From: Oscillospiraceae bacterium
GTDB taxonomy: Bacteria > Bacillota > Clostridia > Oscillospirales > Oscillospiraceae
Length of the DNA: 64,000 nucleotides
Direction of reading: 5' to 3'
NCBI GenBank assembly: GCA_017465745.1
Contig: JAFTVM010000064.1
Span: forward strand, 1-64,000
This document shows positions 63,203-64,000 of this stretch, one piece after another. The position numbers and the translations under genes were made by a program. Each line of letters opens with the position of its first letter. Positions within the stretch are counted from its first letter, which is position 1. The notes beneath the pieces were generated by a model. That model saw only the letters and a program-made list of their open reading frames with translations, was not told where the DNA came from and did no database searches.

Positions 63203-64000
63203 GCAACAACGTTGACCAGCGCATCGTAGAGATGCAATTCAACAACAAGCAATTCGAAAGTGGCATCCAGACGAGTCTTAAATCTCTCGACCAGCTCGAG
63301 AAGGGACTCCAGTTGGATGGTGCTGCGGATGGCTTGAAAGAACTGGACCGTGCAACCAAGTCTTTCTCTTTTGCTAACATGGCAAACGGCATTGACTTCA
63401 TTGCCAGTAAGTTCACCGGTCTGGGTATTCTGGGCGTTACCGCCATGCAGAACATTGCAAACTCCGTATGGCGTACCGGTACCCAGATGGCTAAGTCCTT
63501 TACGACCGAACCCATCAAGGCTGGTTTCTCGGAATACGAGACCCAGATCAACGCAATCCAGACAATTCTGGCAAACACTCAAAATGCCGGTAAAACCCTC
63601 CCCGATGTCACCAAGGCACTGGACGAGCTGAACGCCTACGCAGACAAGACGATCTACAATTTTACGGAAATGACCCGTAATATTGGTACGTTTACTGCCG
63701 CGGGTGTCGATCTGGATGTTGCGACCAACTCCATCCAGGGTATCGCCAACCTGGCGGCCATCTCTGGTTCCACTTCCCAGCAGGCAAGTACTGCTATGTA
63801 TCAGCTTTCGCAGGCTATGGCGGCAGGTACGGTCAAGCTTATGGACTGGAACTCCGTGGTTAACGCCGGTATGGGTGGTCAGGTCTTCCAGGATGCTCTT
63901 AAGGAAACGGCTCGAGCGCATAACATCGCCATCGATGATATGATCGAGAAGCACGGCTCCTTCAGAGAAACCCTGCAGGAGGGCTGGATTACCACCGATG
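63199..64000 (+). CDS. tape measure protein, N-terminal part (cut by window edge)
   Basis: At least 267 residues, starting at an ATG overlapping the previous stop (TATGA) after GGGAGG. RIVEMQFNNKQFESGIQTSLKSLDQLEKGLQ, then PIKAGFSEYETQINAIQTILANTQ...LDELNAYADKTIYNFTEMTRNIGTFTAAGVDLDVATNSIQGIANLAAISGSTSQQASTAMYQLSQAMAAG is the tape-measure domain. It sets tail length. Confidence 0.9.
   Translation, partial: MSNNVDQRIVEMQFNNKQFESGIQTSLKSLDQLEKGLQLDGAADGLKELDRATKSFSFANMANGIDFIASKFTGLGILGVTAMQNIANSVWRTGTQMAKSFTTEPIKAGFSEYETQINAIQTILANTQNAGKTLPDVTKALDELNAYADKTIYNFTEMTRNIGTFTAAGVDLDVATNSIQGIANLAAISGSTSQQASTAMYQLSQAMAAGTVKLMDWNSVVNAGMGGQVFQDALKETARAHNIAIDDMIEKHGSFRETLQEGWITTD

Larger units (their letters stand above)
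17140..64000 (+). mobile_element. large tailed-phage genome, probably a prophage (left end inside window)
   Basis: Starts between rnj and an integrase and continues to the right edge with recombination, replication, nucleotide metabolism, packaging, HK97-type head and siphovirus tail genes in order. All genes except the integrase read rightward. Codon and oligomer use differ from the host part (ATATT-rich, many small genes). The right junction is not in the window, so attL/attR cannot be matched. Confidence 0.93.

Overview
The window joins two kinds of DNA. Bases 1-17139 are chromosome of a moderately GC-rich Clostridia, most likely Oscillospiraceae. The evidence is the order gdpP-rplI-dnaB-tilS-hpt-ftsH read leftward, an RNase J gene with a TTG start, a DUF6472-type small protein, and short dispersed intergenic repeats. 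From about 17140 to the right edge the DNA is one large tailed-phage genome, probably a prophage, whose right end lies outside the window. No lysogeny repressor was recognised in the visible part.

Host part: a metallopeptidase-like lipoprotein with a degenerate active site, a small Cys/acidic protein, a YfcE-type phosphodiesterase, a DUF1643 protein, a membrane protein, 5-formyl-THF cyclo-ligase, a membrane-anchored HTH regulator and a CBS-pair protein lie leftward. A hemolysin-III/PAQR gene lies rightward. Then comes the gdpP-to-ftsH run, and rnj diverges from gdpP with a hairpin-rich leader.

Phage part, left to right. (a) 17.2-19.8 kb: tyrosine integrase with a zinc-ribbon head, flanked on both sides by TCCTACA heptamers, then an excisionase-like protein and a regulator-like protein. 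(b) 19.8-29.5 kb: small monocistronic or bicistronic cassettes, many built as phage promoter - small membrane protein - terminator, including three DUF6353-type paralogues. (c) 29.5-37 kb: replication, centred on a 1390-residue fusion of SF3 helicase, archaeo-eukaryotic-type primase and family B DNA polymerase, plus an SSB-like protein and an SF2 helicase. (d) 37-45.5 kb: many small genes with a nucleotide-metabolism set (ThyX-like, MazG-like, NrdG) and zinc-ribbon proteins. (e) 45.5-46.4 kb: an iteron-like AT-rich stretch and an autonomously promoted gene. (f) 46.4-50 kb: two PD-(D/E)XK nucleases and an 895-residue protein carrying a DFDGD motif typical of double-psi beta-barrel RNA polymerases. 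(g) 50-64 kb: packaging, HK97-type head and siphovirus tail genes, with an endolysin inside the tail module and the tape measure running off the edge.

Strongest candidate novelties. First, a family of at least 11 phage promoters built as TTCGCA - 14 nt - TATAAT, with no normal -35 box. Second, a phage RNA-polymerase-like protein whose N-terminus carries a variant of the HYGVKGxxWG peptide. That peptide also begins a papain-fold-like protein and two structural-module proteins, so it could be a cargo or assembly tag. Third, the pentamer ATATT is strikingly enriched on the coding strand of the phage in all three codon phases, even forcing rare ATA codons, which argues for a DNA-level signal. Family names quoted are from recognition of motifs and remembered families; no database search was run.
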